Shown here piece by piece: positions 5,853 to 6,339 of a stretch of DNA of 6,339 nt (position 1 is the stretch's first letter; the number at the start of each line of letters is the position of its first letter). The stretch spans positions 1 through 6,339 of the forward strand of contig DATIPA010000010.1 in assembly GCA_035472475.1 (NCBI GenBank), in the 5' to 3' direction. Below the pieces are notes generated by a model that was given only the letters and a program-made list of their open reading frames with translations, did no database searches and was not told the DNA's origin. Both the position numbers and the translations under genes were made by a program. This stretch comes from JAFAXD01 sp035472475. GTDB taxonomy: Bacteria; Pseudomonadota; Alphaproteobacteria; Rhizobiales; Xanthobacteraceae.

Positions 5853-6191
5853 TCAGTCGCCGCTACCCGGCTCCGAGGAAAAAAATTTCTTGAACTTGTC
5901 GACGACCCCTTCGAACTCCTTGGCGTCCGCCGGCGGATCTTTTTTCACGGTAATATTGGGCCAGGTCTTCGCATATTCCGCGTTGATCTCAAGCCACTGC
6001 TCAAGGCCGGGTTCAGTGTCGGGCTTGATCGCTTCCACCGGGCACTCAGGCTCGCACACTCCGCAATCGATGCACTCGTCGGGGTGAATGACGAGCATGT
6101 TGTCACCCTCGTAGAAGCAATCGACCGGGCACACCTCGACACAATCCATGTACTTGCACTTGATGCAGCTTTCATTGACGACGTAAGTCAT
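5853..6191 (-). CDS. fdxA: Seven-iron ferredoxin FdxA ([3Fe-4S][4Fe-4S])
   Basis: This is a small cytoplasmic electron carrier of 112 residues, like Azotobacter vinelandii FdI in its cluster region. It has nine cysteines: Cys9, 12, 17, 21, 25, 40, 43, 46 and 50. By analogy to FdI (numbering +1), Cys9, 17 and 50 bind the [3Fe-4S] cluster and Cys21, 40, 43 and 46 the [4Fe-4S] cluster. Cys12 and Cys25 stay free. The spacing CIDCGVCEPECP at 40-51 is diagnostic. The C-terminal part (about 60-112) is the usual FdxA extension. The ATG at 6191 has GGAG at 6200-6203, 8 nt upstream, and gives the canonical MTYVVNESC start. A longer in-frame start, TTG at 6236, adds 15 residues not typical of the family. 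It lies upstream of carD on the same strand, but the 227-395 nt gap with its own promoter suggests separate transcription. The redox partner is unknown. Confidence 0.96.
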   Translation of the reverse strand: MTYVVNESCIKCKYMDCVEVCPVDCFYEGDNMLVIHPDECIDCGVCEPECPVEAIKPDTEPGLEQWLEINAEYAKTWPNITVKKDPPADAKEFEGVVDKFKKFFSSEPGSGD

Positions 6192-6260
6192 TAGGAAGGC
6201 TCCGGCCGTCGCAATACGACCATTTCGGGTTGCCAATCAATGCGTCCGGGGGAGGCTGCC

Positions 6261-6339
6261 ATGAGGCGCGGCCCAGAACGCTCGCGAAATCAAGCCATTT
6301 GTGCGCGGATGCAAGCTTCGTTCAAACGGGCTTCGCTCT
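6261..6339 (+). CDS. Possible start of a divergent gene, partial (runs off the window)
   Basis: An ATG at 6261 is preceded by a strong Shine-Dalgarno (GGGGGAGG, 6248-6255, 5 nt spacing) and opens a frame with no stop to the window end (26 codons, starting MRRGPERSRNQAICARMQAS, basic). I do not recognise it. Competing readings exist: minus-strand frames also stay open from the edge, one ending at 6290 with the helix-like tail SEARLNEACIRAQMA, which could be the end of a gene upstream of fdxA. The visible stretch is too short to decide. Confidence 0.27.
   Translation, partial: MRRGPERSRNQAICARMQASFKRASL

Noticed and set aside
6192..6236. 15-residue N-terminal extension of FdxA from TTG 6236
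   Set aside because: GGAG is correctly spaced for ATG 6191, which gives the canonical FdxA N-terminus and length.

Overview
This is a GC-rich window with gene content typical of an alphaproteobacterium of the Hyphomicrobiales (Bradyrhizobium/Xanthobacteraceae-like). The clues are a CarD-family RNA polymerase regulator of the rhizobial type, the seven-iron ferredoxin FdxA next to it, an SNase-like protein with an OB-like C-terminal domain, and a branched-chain amino-acid-type (LivK/G/F) ABC transporter. The genus is inferred from memory of protein families, not from a search.

Layout. (1) Positions 1-2388, minus strand: a transport operon read livK-like (1186-2388), livG-like (392-1171), livF-like (399 down past the left edge). 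It has a 14-nt gap and then an 8-nt overlap. The permease genes (livH/livM type) are not in the window. (2) Positions 2389-2526: a divergent intergenic region with a possible livK promoter and a long imperfect inverted repeat. (3) Positions 2527-4806, plus strand: a two-gene unit encoding an exported SNase-like protein with a degenerate active site and, 6 nt later, an outer-membrane-type M48 metallopeptidase lipoprotein. (4) Positions 4844-4870: a terminator hairpin shared by the convergent M48 and carD genes. (5) Positions 4894-5457 (possibly to 5625), minus strand: carD. A good sigma70-type promoter lies at 5746-5773, and the leader contains a hairpin followed by six T's. (6) Positions 5853-6191, minus strand: fdxA. 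(7) Positions 6261-6339: the possible start of a divergent plus-strand gene, which runs off the window.

How the parts work together. The Liv-type proteins form an ATP-driven importer: LivK binds the ligand in the periplasm and LivG/LivF power the membrane channel. The SNase-like protein and the M48 lipoprotein are both predicted to leave the cytoplasm and probably share one transcript, so a shared envelope role is plausible but unproven. FdxA (electron transfer) and CarD (global control of transcription initiation) lie in tandem but appear to be transcribed separately, because a promoter and a terminator-like hairpin lie between them.

Most of the window is ordinary core metabolism and regulation. 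The stretches most worth a second look are the carD leader (promoter, hairpin with U-run, 26-codon ORF), the inverted repeat overlapping the carD promoter, the inverted repeat at 2461-2524, and the loss of catalytic residues in the SNase-like protein. I see no CRISPR array, insertion sequence, tRNA or rRNA.
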